A stretch of 64,000 bases of DNA, taken from an uncultured Lachnospiraceae bacterium (GTDB lineage: Bacteria > Bacillota > Clostridia > Lachnospirales > Lachnospiraceae). Location: NCBI GenBank assembly GCA_934899185.1, contig CAKXYI010000008.1, positions 1 to 64,000 of the forward strand, given 5' to 3'. Under the pieces are notes generated by a model, which was not told where the DNA came from, did not search any database, and was given only the letters and a program-made list of their open reading frames with translations. How positions within the stretch are numbered: position 1 is the first letter of the stretch; every line of letters begins with the position of its first letter. This document shows positions 45,737 to 55,781 of this stretch, in pieces. The position numbers and the translations under genes are program-made.

Positions 45737-46542
45737 TCATAGGAAATCAGGAATTTTTGGAAGAGGGACACACCTATGTCATGGGAATCTTGAACGTGAC
45801 ACCGGATTCCTTTTCGGATGGCGGCAGATATAATCACTTGGACGCTGCCTTAAAACATACAGAACAGATGATAAAAGACGGTGCGGCTATCATTGATGTC
45901 GGTGGAGAGTCTACAAGACCGGGACATGAAAAGATCACAGACCGGGAGGAGATCGACCGTGTCCTTCCGGTGATCGAAAAGATCAAGCAGGAATTTTCTG
46001 TCCCGGTATCCTTAGATACCTATAAGGCAGCCGTGGCAAAAGAGGGGATTCTGGCGGGAGCCGATCTTTTAAATGATATATGGGGCTTACAGTATGATCC
46101 TGCCCTGGGAAAGATCGTAGCAGACAGCGGTGTCGCTTATTGTCTTATGCACAATCGGGATCATATCACGGAGGAGATGGATGCCGACCTTTTTATCGGG
46201 CAGATGCAAGAAGATGCAAAAAGAGCACTGGATGCCGGTATCAAGAAAGAGCGGATCATTTTGGATCCGGGGGTAGGATTTGCCAAGACCCAGGAGCAGA
46301 ACCTTATGACTATCGCCAATCTGGACCGCCTCAAGGCACTGGGCTATCCGGTCTTACTGGGAACATCCAGAAAGTCTGTGATCGGTTATGTCTTAGATGT
46401 GCCGACCGACAAGCGCCTGGTGGGAACCCTAGCGACAAGTGCCGTAGCCGTGCAGACAGGCTGTATGTTCGTGCGTGTGCATGATGTCAAAGAAAATGTA
46501 GAATTGATTCAGATGTTGGAACGCATCCGGGAAAGCAGGTAA
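45733..46542 (+). CDS. folP: Dihydropteroate synthase
   Basis: 269 residues; TIM barrel joining p-aminobenzoate to dihydropterin pyrophosphate, the sulfonamide target. Signatures MGILNVTPDSFSDGG and IDVGGESTRPG are intact, with LDPGVGFAKT and GTSRKS later. ATG 45733 overlaps the HD-gene stop. Complete. Confidence 0.97.
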   Translation: MIIGNQEFLEEGHTYVMGILNVTPDSFSDGGRYNHLDAALKHTEQMIKDGAAIIDVGGESTRPGHEKITDREEIDRVLPVIEKIKQEFSVPVSLDTYKAAVAKEGILAGADLLNDIWGLQYDPALGKIVADSGVAYCLMHNRDHITEEMDADLFIGQMQEDAKRALDAGIKKERIILDPGVGFAKTQEQNLMTIANLDRLKALGYPVLLGTSRKSVIGYVLDVPTDKRLVGTLATSAVAVQTGCMFVRVHDVKENVELIQMLERIRESR

Positions 46543-46544
46543 AA

Positions 46545-47372
46545 ATGGAACAGATCATAGTAGAAGGATTAGAAGTATTTGGATACCATGGTGTATATGA
46601 ACAAGAAAAAGAGGAAGGACAGATCTTTGTCGTGAATTGTTGGATCGACACTTCCTTTGCCGGAGCGATCCATTCCGATGACCTGTCAAATACGGTGGAC
46701 TACGGAAATGTATGTCTTTTTATCAAAAAATATTTTGCGGAAAATGCACATGATCTCTTGGAAAAGGTGGCAGATGAACTGGCAACATCCATCATGTATG
46801 CTTTTCCGGGCGTACAAAAGTTAGTCTTAGAGATAAAAAAACCGCATGCACCGATCCCTATGGAATTCGCCAGCGTGGGTGTTAAGGTGGAAAAGGCATG
46901 GCATCAGGTAGCCCTTGCGATCGGAAGCAATATGGGGGACAAGGAAAAGTATCTGACCGATGCCATGGAAGAGTTGATCAGTGATCCCAATATCAGAAAT
47001 GTCATTGTTTCGGACTATATAGAAACCGAACCTTATGGCTATGTGGATCAGGATAAATTCTTAAATGGAGCAGCGACCATAGAGACCCTTTTATCACCGG
47101 AAGACCTGCTTGACTTTTTACATAGGATCGAGGCGAAAGCAAACCGCAAGCGCGAGATTCACTGGGGACCGCGGACACTGGATCTGGATATTCTTTTGTA
47201 TGATGATGCCTGTATCCATACCAAAGACCTTATCGTGCCGCATATTGATATGTGCAACCGCATGTTTGTCTTAGAACCGCTTATGCAGATCGCACCGGGA
47301 CTGGTGCATCCGGTCAGAAGACGTACCATCTATGATCTCTATTACATGTTAAAGGAAAAAGAAAATGCGTAA
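46545..47372 (+). CDS. folBK: Dihydroneopterin aldolase-HPPK fusion (FolB-FolK)
   Basis: 275 residues carrying two successive enzymes. Residues 1-118 are dihydroneopterin aldolase (VEGLEVFGYHGVYEQEKEEGQ, VDYGNVC). Residues about 122-275 are HPPK (ALAIGSNMGDKEKYL, ETEPYGYVDQDKFLNG, and WGPRTLDLDILLYDD). Together they make hydroxymethyl-dihydropterin pyrophosphate for FolP. The fusion is common in Clostridia and Lactobacillales. The last 8 bases overlap the next gene. Confidence 0.96.
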   Translation: MEQIIVEGLEVFGYHGVYEQEKEEGQIFVVNCWIDTSFAGAIHSDDLSNTVDYGNVCLFIKKYFAENAHDLLEKVADELATSIMYAFPGVQKLVLEIKKPHAPIPMEFASVGVKVEKAWHQVALAIGSNMGDKEKYLTDAMEELISDPNIRNVIVSDYIETEPYGYVDQDKFLNGAATIETLLSPEDLLDFLHRIEAKANRKREIHWGPRTLDLDILLYDDACIHTKDLIVPHIDMCNRMFVLEPLMQIAPGLVHPVRRRTIYDLYYMLKEKENA

Positions 47373-48015
47373 GTTTCGGACAAACAGACTCTGGCAGATT
47401 ATTTATCCGATCGTGGTATATTATCTGCTATACAATGTATTTTTTGCGGCACTGCGCTTGCTTTTCGGTGCACATGCCAGTCATTTGTTTTTGCTGGGGA
47501 TTGCCAGTCTTTTGACCATACCTTTTTGCTATGGCATTTATAAAAAAGCCCCAATCGTGCGGGCAGAAAAACTCTGGGATGCGCAGACCCTCCCAAAAGA
47601 ATGCCTGTATATCCTTGGCGTTGTGGCATTGGGACTTATCTTAAATTTCATCATTTCCCATACGCCGCTGGTGGCTTATTCTTCCGGCTATGCCCAGGCG
47701 AATGCCACGCTTTATGCGGGCGGTCTTTTGACCAAGATCTTTGCAAATTGTATCAGTATTCCGATTTTGGAGGAACTGGTCTACCGCGGGATCGTGTGCG
47801 GGCAGTTGAGTCTTTGGTATGATGAAAAAATTGCTGTCATTATTTCTGCATTTTGTTTTGGTATCATGCACTTTAATGTGGTACAATTCTTATATGGATT
47901 TCTGGTAGGTCTTGCGATCGCAACGGTATATGTCAAAACGCGCAAACTCTGGGTCGTTATCGCGGCGCATGGGCTGACGAATTTTATCGTTGTCATCTTT
48001 GCAAGCCTTGGATAG
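47365..48015 (+). CDS. CPBP-family intramembrane metalloprotease
   Basis: 216 residues with about six predicted helices. Abi/CPBP motifs: EELVYRG (Glu136, Glu137, Arg141), FGIMHFN (His169) and AAHGLTNF (third His). Homologues process prenylated proteins in eukaryotes; bacterial members act in bacteriocin immunity or unknown roles. It overlaps folBK by 8 bases, so is translated with the folate operon, with no evident functional link. All proposed catalytic residues are present. Confidence 0.88.
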   Translation: MRKFRTNRLWQIIYPIVVYYLLYNVFFAALRLLFGAHASHLFLLGIASLLTIPFCYGIYKKAPIVRAEKLWDAQTLPKECLYILGVVALGLILNFIISHTPLVAYSSGYAQANATLYAGGLLTKIFANCISIPILEELVYRGIVCGQLSLWYDEKIAVIISAFCFGIMHFNVVQFLYGFLVGLAIATVYVKTRKLWVVIAAHGLTNFIVVIFASLG

Positions 48016-48054
48016 ATAAGACATTTTTAAAAGAGACATAAGGAGGATCTGATT

Positions 48055-48525
48055 ATGGACGACAGCAAGATCACACTTACCATTGGTAAGCAAAAGAACA
48101 TCGCACTCATTGCACATGACGGAAAAAAGGCAGAGATCATTGCCTGGTGCGAGGAACACAAAGAAGAATTAAAGAAGCACTTTTTATGCGGTACCGGCAC
48201 GACCGCACGTATGATCACAGATCGTACAGGACTTCCGGTACGCGGTTATAACAGTGGTCCTCTGGGCGGTGACCAGCAGGTAGGAGCCAAGGTCGTAGAG
48301 GGCAAGATCGATCTGATCATTTTCTTTTCCGACCCGCTTACGGCACAGCCGCATGACCCGGATGTAAAGGCACTGCTTCGTATCGCGCAGGTCTATGATA
48401 TTCCGATCGCCAACAACAAGGCGACGGCTGATTTTATCATCACATCGGATTTCATTGACAAGGAATACAATCATGATGTGATCAACTTCAAAAAGAACAT
48501 TTCAGAGAGAGCAGAGACACTGTAA
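48055..48525 (+). CDS. mgsA: Methylglyoxal synthase
   Basis: 156 residues. Converts dihydroxyacetone phosphate to methylglyoxal and phosphate, a glycolytic overflow valve. Motifs: [22 protein letters not shown] (phosphate site), [12 protein letters not shown] and the catalytic Asp in [17 protein letters not shown] 48055 follows AAGGAGG. Full length. Confidence 0.95.
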   Translation: MDDSKITLTIGKQKNIALIAHDGKKAEIIAWCEEHKEELKKHFLCGTGTTARMITDRTGLPVRGYNSGPLGGDQQVGAKVVEGKIDLIIFFSDPLTAQPHDPDVKALLRIAQVYDIPIANNKATADFIITSDFIDKEYNHDVINFKKNISERAETL

Positions 48526-48543
48526 GACAGTGAGGAGGAATGG

Positions 48544-49281
48544 ATGAGCAAACCGGAGAATACCAATGTTGTTGGAAATATTGCAATCGTCTTTATGTCG
48601 ATTCTCTTGATCGCCGTGGGCTGCATCATGCTATTTACGGATGCGGTCAGGATGATCTATTTCTGCTATGGTGCAGGTGCCTGCCTTTTGGTATGGGGCA
48701 TCTGGATGATCAGCCGTTACTTTTTACATAAGGAATTTCAGAGGACGACCAATTATGGATTTTCGGTTGGCACGCTGGTCGTGATCTTGGGATCCATTGA
48801 TCTGATCCGCGCGCAGGATATTGCAGACTCTATACCCAATTATCTTGGTATCCTGGTTCTGATCGAGGGCGTGGTCATGTTACAGAACACCGTCCAGTTA
48901 AAGAACTTACATGGAGATCTTTGGATCGTCAGTCTGATCTTTTCCCTGCTTTCCGTAGCAGGATCTGTTGTCATATTACTGGATATCGGGAATATGATAA
49001 CAAGGTATGAGACTGCCTTTTATGGAGTCCTGATTCTGGTTGGCGCATTTGCACTCTTGTCTCTGTGTTTTGTCGGGGTAAGGACTAAGCACTATCACAA
49101 GGAAAGTAAACGGGAGTTGGAACGCAATATCGAAGAATCCGACCAGTGGTTTGAAGGCAAGCAGAAGACGACCACGGCTATTACGGAGGAAGTGGCAGAG
49201 GACCATGCCGATAAGACAGAAAGTGATCCGTTACCGGATGCAGGTCAAGCGGATTCTGCCTTGGTAGAGGAAGAAGTGTAG
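48544..49281 (+). CDS. DUF308/HdeD-like membrane protein
   Basis: 245 residues; about six transmembrane helices in three hairpins (residues 12-55, 75-130, 138-180), each beginning with a similar hydrophobic pattern, as in the HdeD/DUF308 family. The last 65 residues are cytoplasmic, charged and Asp/Glu-rich. HdeD in E. coli aids acid resistance, but Gram-positive members have no assigned function. ATG 48544 follows GAGGAGG. Probably co-transcribed with mgsA and the next hydrolase. Confidence 0.75.
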   Translation: MSKPENTNVVGNIAIVFMSILLIAVGCIMLFTDAVRMIYFCYGAGACLLVWGIWMISRYFLHKEFQRTTNYGFSVGTLVVILGSIDLIRAQDIADSIPNYLGILVLIEGVVMLQNTVQLKNLHGDLWIVSLIFSLLSVAGSVVILLDIGNMITRYETAFYGVLILVGAFALLSLCFVGVRTKHYHKESKRELERNIEESDQWFEGKQKTTTAITEEVAEDHADKTESDPLPDAGQADSALVEEEV

Positions 49282-49303
49282 GATTTTTTGAAAGGAGTTT
49301 GGC

Positions 49304-50482
49304 ATGGCAAATATTTCGGATTATTTAGATTGGCGTGGTGATATTACCATGGAGATTGACCCCTTTAATGAAGTAGATAATCTGATCTTAGCAGAACTGG
49401 CATACACAGATTTTGGCGGCATTGTCCCGGGCTTAGATCAAAAGGGACAATGGATCACGATCCAGGAGGCACATGATCGCTTCTTTTCTATGTATTCGGA
49501 AGAAGAGATCATGGCAAAGAACTCTACCACCAAGGTCGCACCTTTTTTGATGCACAAGATGGTCGCATCTGCGCGTTTTCAACATCTGCGGCTTATGAAC
49601 TATGTCAATGAGATCGACGAAGAAAATCAGACCCAGTTTTCGGTTCTGTCTTTTCTTTTAGATGATGACAGGGTCTATGTGGCATTCCGCGGGACGGATA
49701 ATACCATTGTCGGCTGGAAAGAAGACTTTAATATGTCTTTCCTTTATCAGACGGAGGGACAGATCCGGGCAGCCCAGTATCTGAATGACTGCTATGGCGA
49801 TACTTCTTATGAACTGCTCGTAGGAGGACATTCCAAGGGCGGCAACTTTGCCGTATATGCATCTGCATTTTGCCAGCCTGCCATTCAGGATCGCATTACT
49901 TGTGTTTATTCCAATGATGGTCCGGGCTTTTTAAAAGAGATCACGACGCAGGAGTCTTATGAGCGCATTATGCCCCGGGTCGTCAGTACCATACCGGAAT
50001 CTTCCATTGTCGGCATGCTTTTGGAAAATGAGATGGATCATCGGGTGGTAAAAAGTTCACAGACCGGTGCCATGCAGCATGATGCCATGTCCTGGGAAGT
50101 CCTTGGCAATCATTTTGTTTTTGCCGAAAATCTGTCAGAGTCTTCCGTGATGCTGGATCGTACCTTAAAAAACTGGATCTACGGTCTGAGTGCGGAGGAG
50201 AGGGAGGAATTTGTCAATATTTTATTTGGCACTTTGCAATCGACCGGAGCAACGACGCTGGACGAACTGACGGCAAACAAATTTTCCATGATGACCAATA
50301 TCTCCAAGACCTTATCCGCCATGCCGGTGGAAAAGCAGTTAGTCTTAAAGGACGTCATCCGCCGTTTTGCCTATTCCAGCGGAGAGACCTTTGCGGATAA
50401 TGTACAGGAAAAACTCTTTCACAATCCGCTATCAGAAAGGCTTATGAATACGACAAAAAGTATTGAGCGTAAGAAAAAATGA
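49304..50482 (+). CDS. Mbeg1-like (DUF2974) alpha/beta hydrolase
   Basis: 392 residues. A lipase-like alpha/beta hydrolase: VAFRGTDNTIVGWKEDF precedes the nucleophile elbow GGHSKGGN with Ser177. An Asp and a His further on would complete the triad but are not certain by eye. No signal peptide; probably cytoplasmic. Related proteins occur widely in Firmicutes, annotated only as DUF2974; the substrate is unknown. ATG 49304 follows AAAGGAG. Confidence 0.78.
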   Translation: MANISDYLDWRGDITMEIDPFNEVDNLILAELAYTDFGGIVPGLDQKGQWITIQEAHDRFFSMYSEEEIMAKNSTTKVAPFLMHKMVASARFQHLRLMNYVNEIDEENQTQFSVLSFLLDDDRVYVAFRGTDNTIVGWKEDFNMSFLYQTEGQIRAAQYLNDCYGDTSYELLVGGHSKGGNFAVYASAFCQPAIQDRITCVYSNDGPGFLKEITTQESYERIMPRVVSTIPESSIVGMLLENEMDHRVVKSSQTGAMQHDAMSWEVLGNHFVFAENLSESSVMLDRTLKNWIYGLSAEEREEFVNILFGTLQSTGATTLDELTANKFSMMTNISKTLSAMPVEKQLVLKDVIRRFAYSSGETFADNVQEKLFHNPLSERLMNTTKSIERKKK

Positions 50483-50509
50483 GAAAATAAGAGTATACGT
50501 TAGATAAAG

Positions 50510-50569
50510 ATAGGATTCTTGGAATTATTGGATGTGACTAAAGTTGCAACTTGGTTCTTAGAATCCTAT
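50510..50569 (+). promoter_or_regulatory. Extra inverted repeats over the groESL promoter
   Basis: A perfect 10-bp inverted repeat, ATAGGATTCT (50510-50519) and AGAATCCTAT (50560-50569), brackets a perfect 12-base palindrome AAGTTGCAACTT (50541-50552). The right arm overlaps the -10 and the palindrome overlaps the -35. It is distinct from CIRCE and suggests a second regulator or a DNA/RNA stem. Confidence 0.5.
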
Positions 50570-50572
50570 TAT
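50544..50572 (+). promoter_or_regulatory. groESL promoter
   Basis: TTGCAA (50544-50549), 17 bases, TATTAT (50567-50572); transcription would start near 50579, just ahead of CIRCE. Confidence 0.7.
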
Positions 50573-50583
50573 ATGAATTGTGG

Positions 50584-50610
50584 TTAGCACTCGTACAGAG
50601 CGAGTGCTAA
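50584..50610 (+). promoter_or_regulatory. CIRCE operator (HrcA site)
   Basis: TTAGCACTC (50584-50592), a 9-base spacer, GAGTGCTAA (50602-50610): a perfect match to the CIRCE consensus. HrcA bound here represses groESL until heat or misfolded protein titrates GroEL. hrcA is not in the window. Confidence 0.98.
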
Positions 50611-50645
50611 CAAAGAATGAGAGAAATATAAGGAGGCATATAGAA

Positions 50646-50930
50646 ATGAAATTAGTACCATTAACAGATCGCGTTGTTTTAAAACAGTGTCAGGCAGAAG
50701 AGACGACAAAGTCAGGTATTATCCTGGCAAGTGCAGCACAGGAAAAGCCAATGGAGGCAGAGGTTATTGCCGTAGGTCCTGGCGGCATGGTAGACGGTAA
50801 AGAGGTTGTTATGCAGGTTAAGGCTGGTCAGAAGGTCATCTATTCCAAGTATGCCGGAACAGAAGTAAAGTTAGAAGGCGAAGATTATATCATCGTTCGT
50901 CAGAATGACATTCTTGCTGTAGTAGAGTAA
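50646..50930 (+). CDS. groES: Co-chaperonin GroES
   Basis: 94 residues; start at ATG 50646 (MKLVPLTDRVVLK) with AAGGAGG upstream; an in-frame earlier start would run through CIRCE. Caps GroEL with its mobile loop (EETTKSGIILA). Controlled by the CIRCE site 36 bases before it. Complete. Confidence 0.98.
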   Translation: MKLVPLTDRVVLKQCQAEETTKSGIILASAAQEKPMEAEVIAVGPGGMVDGKEVVMQVKAGQKVIYSKYAGTEVKLEGEDYIIVRQNDILAVVE

Positions 50931-50956
50931 AAATAGATATAAGAAAGAAGGATTGA

Positions 50957-52579
<1,623 letters not shown>

Positions 52580-52589
52580 GATCTTAAAA

Positions 52590-52618
52590 AAGGACGGCGG
52601 AAACGCCGTTCTTTTTTT
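52590..52618 (+). terminator. Terminator after groL
   Basis: AAGGACGGCG (52590-52599) pairs with CGCCGTTCTT (52604-52613, one G.T), GAAA loop, then a run of T. Confidence 0.93.
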
Positions 52619-52631
52619 GTGCAAAACGCAT

Positions 52632-52660
52632 TTGCCAGTACCTATAAAGTATGGTATGAT
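52632..52660 (+). promoter_or_regulatory. degV promoter
   Basis: TTGCCA (52632-52637), 17 bases, TATGAT (52655-52660). An ATGGT...ACCAT inverted repeat (52651-52667) straddles the -10 and could be an operator. Confidence 0.6.
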
Positions 52661-52714
52661 AAACCATGTGTGTGAAGACATGCACAAGATGGATAAAAAC
52701 GAAATGAGGACCAT

Positions 52715-53584
52715 ATGAGTAAAGTAGCGATTTTAACAGACAGTAACAGTGGAATCACACAGGAAGAAGCCAAGCAGGCAGGGATTTATGTCTTCCCGAC
52801 ACCGGTCTATATCAATGACGAAGTCTTCTATGAAGGCGTGGATCTTACGACAGACCAGTTCTTTGCAAGACAGGCAGAGGGCGCAGAGATCAAGACTTCC
52901 ATGCCGGTCGTAGGTGATGTGATCGACAAGTGGGAAAGTCTGCTTGAGGAATATGATGAGGTCGTATATATTCCTTTGTCCAGCGGACTCAGCAGTTCCT
53001 GTGAAACAGCCATCATGCTGGCTGAGGATTATGACGGTAAGGTGCAGGTTGTCAATAACCAGCGTATCTCCGTTACCATGAAGTTATCTGTTTATGATGC
53101 CAAGAAACTTGCAGATGCAGGCAAGTCAGCCACAGAGATCAAAGAGATCTTAGAGGCGATGAAATTTGAGTCGACCATCTACATCATGGTAGATACGCTG
53201 GAGTATCTCAAAAAGGGTGGAAGGATCACACCGGCGGCTGCGGCTATTGGTTCCTTGCTTAAGATAAAACCGGTACTACAGATCCGCGGAGAGAAGTTAG
53301 ACAGTTTTGCTAAGGCGAGAACAGTCAAACAGGCAAAACAGATCATGATGGATGCCATTGCCAAGGATATGGACGAGGTACTCCATGATCCGACCGGTGA
53401 GAATACCATCATTGCTATGGCACATACCCAGAATGAGGAAGAAATCGCCAAGTTCAAGGCAGAAGTGGAAGAACGCTTCCCGGGACATGACATTTTTGTA
53501 GATCCTTTATCTTTGGTCGTATCCAGTCATATTGGACCGGGTGCGCTTGCAGTGACCTGTACAAAGAAATTAACATCATTTTAA
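52715..53584 (+). CDS. degV: DegV family fatty-acid-binding protein
   Basis: 289 residues. Two-domain DegV fold that holds a fatty acid; FakB-type members present exogenous fatty acids to FakA kinase. Signatures: ILTDSNSGIT at the start, YIPLSSGLSSSCETA in the ligand site, and SHIGPGALAV near the C-terminus. ATG 52715. No fakA nearby, and whether it works in fatty-acid activation here is unknown. Confidence 0.92.
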   Translation: MSKVAILTDSNSGITQEEAKQAGIYVFPTPVYINDEVFYEGVDLTTDQFFARQAEGAEIKTSMPVVGDVIDKWESLLEEYDEVVYIPLSSGLSSSCETAIMLAEDYDGKVQVVNNQRISVTMKLSVYDAKKLADAGKSATEIKEILEAMKFESTIYIMVDTLEYLKKGGRITPAAAAIGSLLKIKPVLQIRGEKLDSFAKARTVKQAKQIMMDAIAKDMDEVLHDPTGENTIIAMAHTQNEEEIAKFKAEVEERFPGHDIFVDPLSLVVSSHIGPGALAVTCTKKLTSF

Positions 53585-53609
53585 TAAATTTTTTAGGAGG
53601 AACAAGAGC

Positions 53610-54893
53610 ATGGTAAAAGCAGTTGTTGGTGCCAATTGGGGTGACGAAGGAAAAGGCAAGATCACGGATATGCTTGCACAGAATGCAGATATCATCGTGA
53701 GATTTCAGGGAGGAGCGAATGCAGGACATACCATCGTCAATAATTATGGTAAGTTTGCCCTTCATACCTTGCCATCCGGCGTATTTTATGATCACACAAC
53801 AAGCGTTATTGGTAATGGGGTAGCCTTAAACATTCCTGTCTTGTTTGACGAGATCAAGTCTATCACAGACAAAAATGTGCCAATGCCAAAGATCAAGGTA
53901 TCAGATCGTGCACAGATCGTTATGCCGTATCATATTTTATTTGATCAGTATGAGGAGGAGCGTTTGGGAAAGGCTTCCTTTGGATCTACCAAATCCGGTA
54001 TTGCACCATTTTATTCTGATAAATATGCAAAGGTTGGATATCAGGTCAGCGAACTCTTTGATGATGAGCTCTTAAAGGAAAAGGTTGCACGTACTTGCGA
54101 GTCCAAGAATGTACTGTTAGAGCACCTTTATCACAAGCCACTCATTGATCCGGACGACTTGCTGGAGACTTTACATAGTTACCGAGATATGATCGCACCT
54201 TATGTCTGCGATGTTTCTTCTTATTTGTGGAATGCCTTAAAGGAAGGCAAGACCATTCTTTTGGAAGGTCAGCTTGGTACTTTAAAGGATCCGGATCATG
54301 GTATCTATCCGATGGTAACATCTTCCTCTACCTTGGCTGCTTATGGCGCTATTGGTGCAGGTATTCCGGCACAGTCTATCGAGCAGGTCGTTACTGTATG
54401 TAAGGCTTATTCTTCCGCAGTTGGAGCCGGTGCTTTTGTCAGCGAGATCTTTGGTGATGAAGCAGATGAACTCCGCAGACGCGGTGGTGATGGCGGTGAG
54501 TTTGGAGCCACCACAGGTCGTCCAAGACGTATGGGATGGTTTGACTGCGTTGCCAGCAAATACGGCTGCCGTATGCAGGGCACGACAGATGTAGCATTTA
54601 CCGTGCTGGATGTATTGGGCTATCTGGATGAGATCCCGGTATGTGTAGGCTATGATATTGATGGTCAGGTTACGACCGACTTCCCGGTTACCCATTTACT
54701 GGAAAAGGCAAAGCCTGTATATAAGACGCTTCCAGGCTGGAAATGTGATATCCGCGGCATCAAGAAATATGAGGATCTTCCGGAGAACTGCCGTAATTAC
54801 ATTGAATTTGTAGAAAAAGAGATCGGCTTCCCGATCACCATGATCTCCAATGGACCGGGACGAGAAGATATCATTTATCGCAATGCAAAGTAA
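53610..54893 (+). CDS. purA: Adenylosuccinate synthase
   Basis: 427 residues. Joins IMP and aspartate with GTP, the first committed step to AMP, downstream of purO/purH. P-loop-like GANWGDEGKGKITD near residue 8, FQGGANAGHTIV, and later GTDVAFTVLD-like and GAGAFVSE segments. ATG 53610 follows AGGAGG. Followed by a terminator. Confidence 0.97.
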   Translation: MVKAVVGANWGDEGKGKITDMLAQNADIIVRFQGGANAGHTIVNNYGKFALHTLPSGVFYDHTTSVIGNGVALNIPVLFDEIKSITDKNVPMPKIKVSDRAQIVMPYHILFDQYEEERLGKASFGSTKSGIAPFYSDKYAKVGYQVSELFDDELLKEKVARTCESKNVLLEHLYHKPLIDPDDLLETLHSYRDMIAPYVCDVSSYLWNALKEGKTILLEGQLGTLKDPDHGIYPMVTSSSTLAAYGAIGAGIPAQSIEQVVTVCKAYSSAVGAGAFVSEIFGDEADELRRRGGDGGEFGATTGRPRRMGWFDCVASKYGCRMQGTTDVAFTVLDVLGYLDEIPVCVGYDIDGQVTTDFPVTHLLEKAKPVYKTLPGWKCDIRGIKKYEDLPENCRNYIEFVEKEIGFPITMISNGPGREDIIYRNAK

Positions 54894-54918
54894 TATATGA
54901 GATAGGATAAAGATAGGA

Positions 54919-54953
54919 CGAAAGAGAGCGCTTGGCAGAAGGGCTCTCTTTTG
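54919..54953 (+). terminator. Terminator after purA
   Basis: AAAGAGAGC (54921-54929) pairs with GCTCTCTTT (54943-54951), 13-base loop. The 3' side continues TTGC, so it is of medium strength. Confidence 0.75.
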
Positions 54954-55067
54954 CTATGTAGGTCTTATCCCATTCACAGAATTGACACATTTCAAACACC
55001 TTATCAGCACATAGATGAAATACAATAAATATTGTGTGATTTTGGAAAAATTAGGGAGGAAATCAAT

Positions 55068-55781
55068 TTGATAGAAGTAGAACATCTTGTAAAAAAATAT
55101 GGCTCACTTACGGCTGTGGATGACCTGAGCATGAAGATCGAACCGGGTCATATTTATGGCTTGCTTGGAAAGAATGGTGCAGGCAAGACAACCACTATGA
55201 ATATGGTCACAGGTTACATTGGGGCTACATCCGGCAGTGTCAAAGTGTGTGGTCATGACATTTTTAAGGAGGCAGAGTCTGCCAAAAAGGAGATCGGCTA
55301 TCTGCCGGAGATCCCACCCCTTTATACGGATATGAGCGTATATGAATATCTGGATTTTTGTGCAGAGTTAAAAGGGATCGGTAAAAAGGAACGCGACGAA
55401 CATATCGTAGATGTCATGGAAAAAGCCGGTATCTCTGAGATGGAGCACCGCTTGATTCGAAATTTATCAAAAGGGTACAAACAGCGTGTCGGATTGGCAC
55501 AGGCAATCTTAGGGAATCCATCCATTATCATTTTGGATGAGCCTACGGTTGGTCTGGATCCGGTGCAGATGATCGAAATGCGTGATCTGATCAAGGAACT
55601 TGGCAAAGACCATACCGTGATCTTAAGTTCCCATATCTTATCCGAGGTCAGTGCCGTATGTGATTACATTTATATTATTGATCATGGAAAATTAGTGGCA
55701 GATTTTGCTATGGATGAAGAAAAAGCAGCATCCTTAGAAGAAATATTTATCGAACTGACAGGAAAGGAGGAGAATGAATAA
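55068..55781 (+). CDS. ABC transporter ATP-binding protein (GldA-like)
   Basis: 237 residues; TTG start at 55068 backed by GGGAGGAA; an in-frame TTG at 55032 lacks such a site. Walker A GKNGAGKT (34-41), signature LSKGYKQR, Walker B IIILDEPTVGLDP. The closest type is the GldA/CcmA-like group paired with ABC-2 permeases. It precedes a permease fused to a GldG-like domain and a DUF4340 protein, forming a three-gene transporter. Confidence 0.93.
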   Translation: MIEVEHLVKKYGSLTAVDDLSMKIEPGHIYGLLGKNGAGKTTTMNMVTGYIGATSGSVKVCGHDIFKEAESAKKEIGYLPEIPPLYTDMSVYEYLDFCAELKGIGKKERDEHIVDVMEKAGISEMEHRLIRNLSKGYKQRVGLAQAILGNPSIIILDEPTVGLDPVQMIEMRDLIKELGKDHTVILSSHILSEVSAVCDYIYIIDHGKLVADFAMDEEKAASLEEIFIELTGKEENE

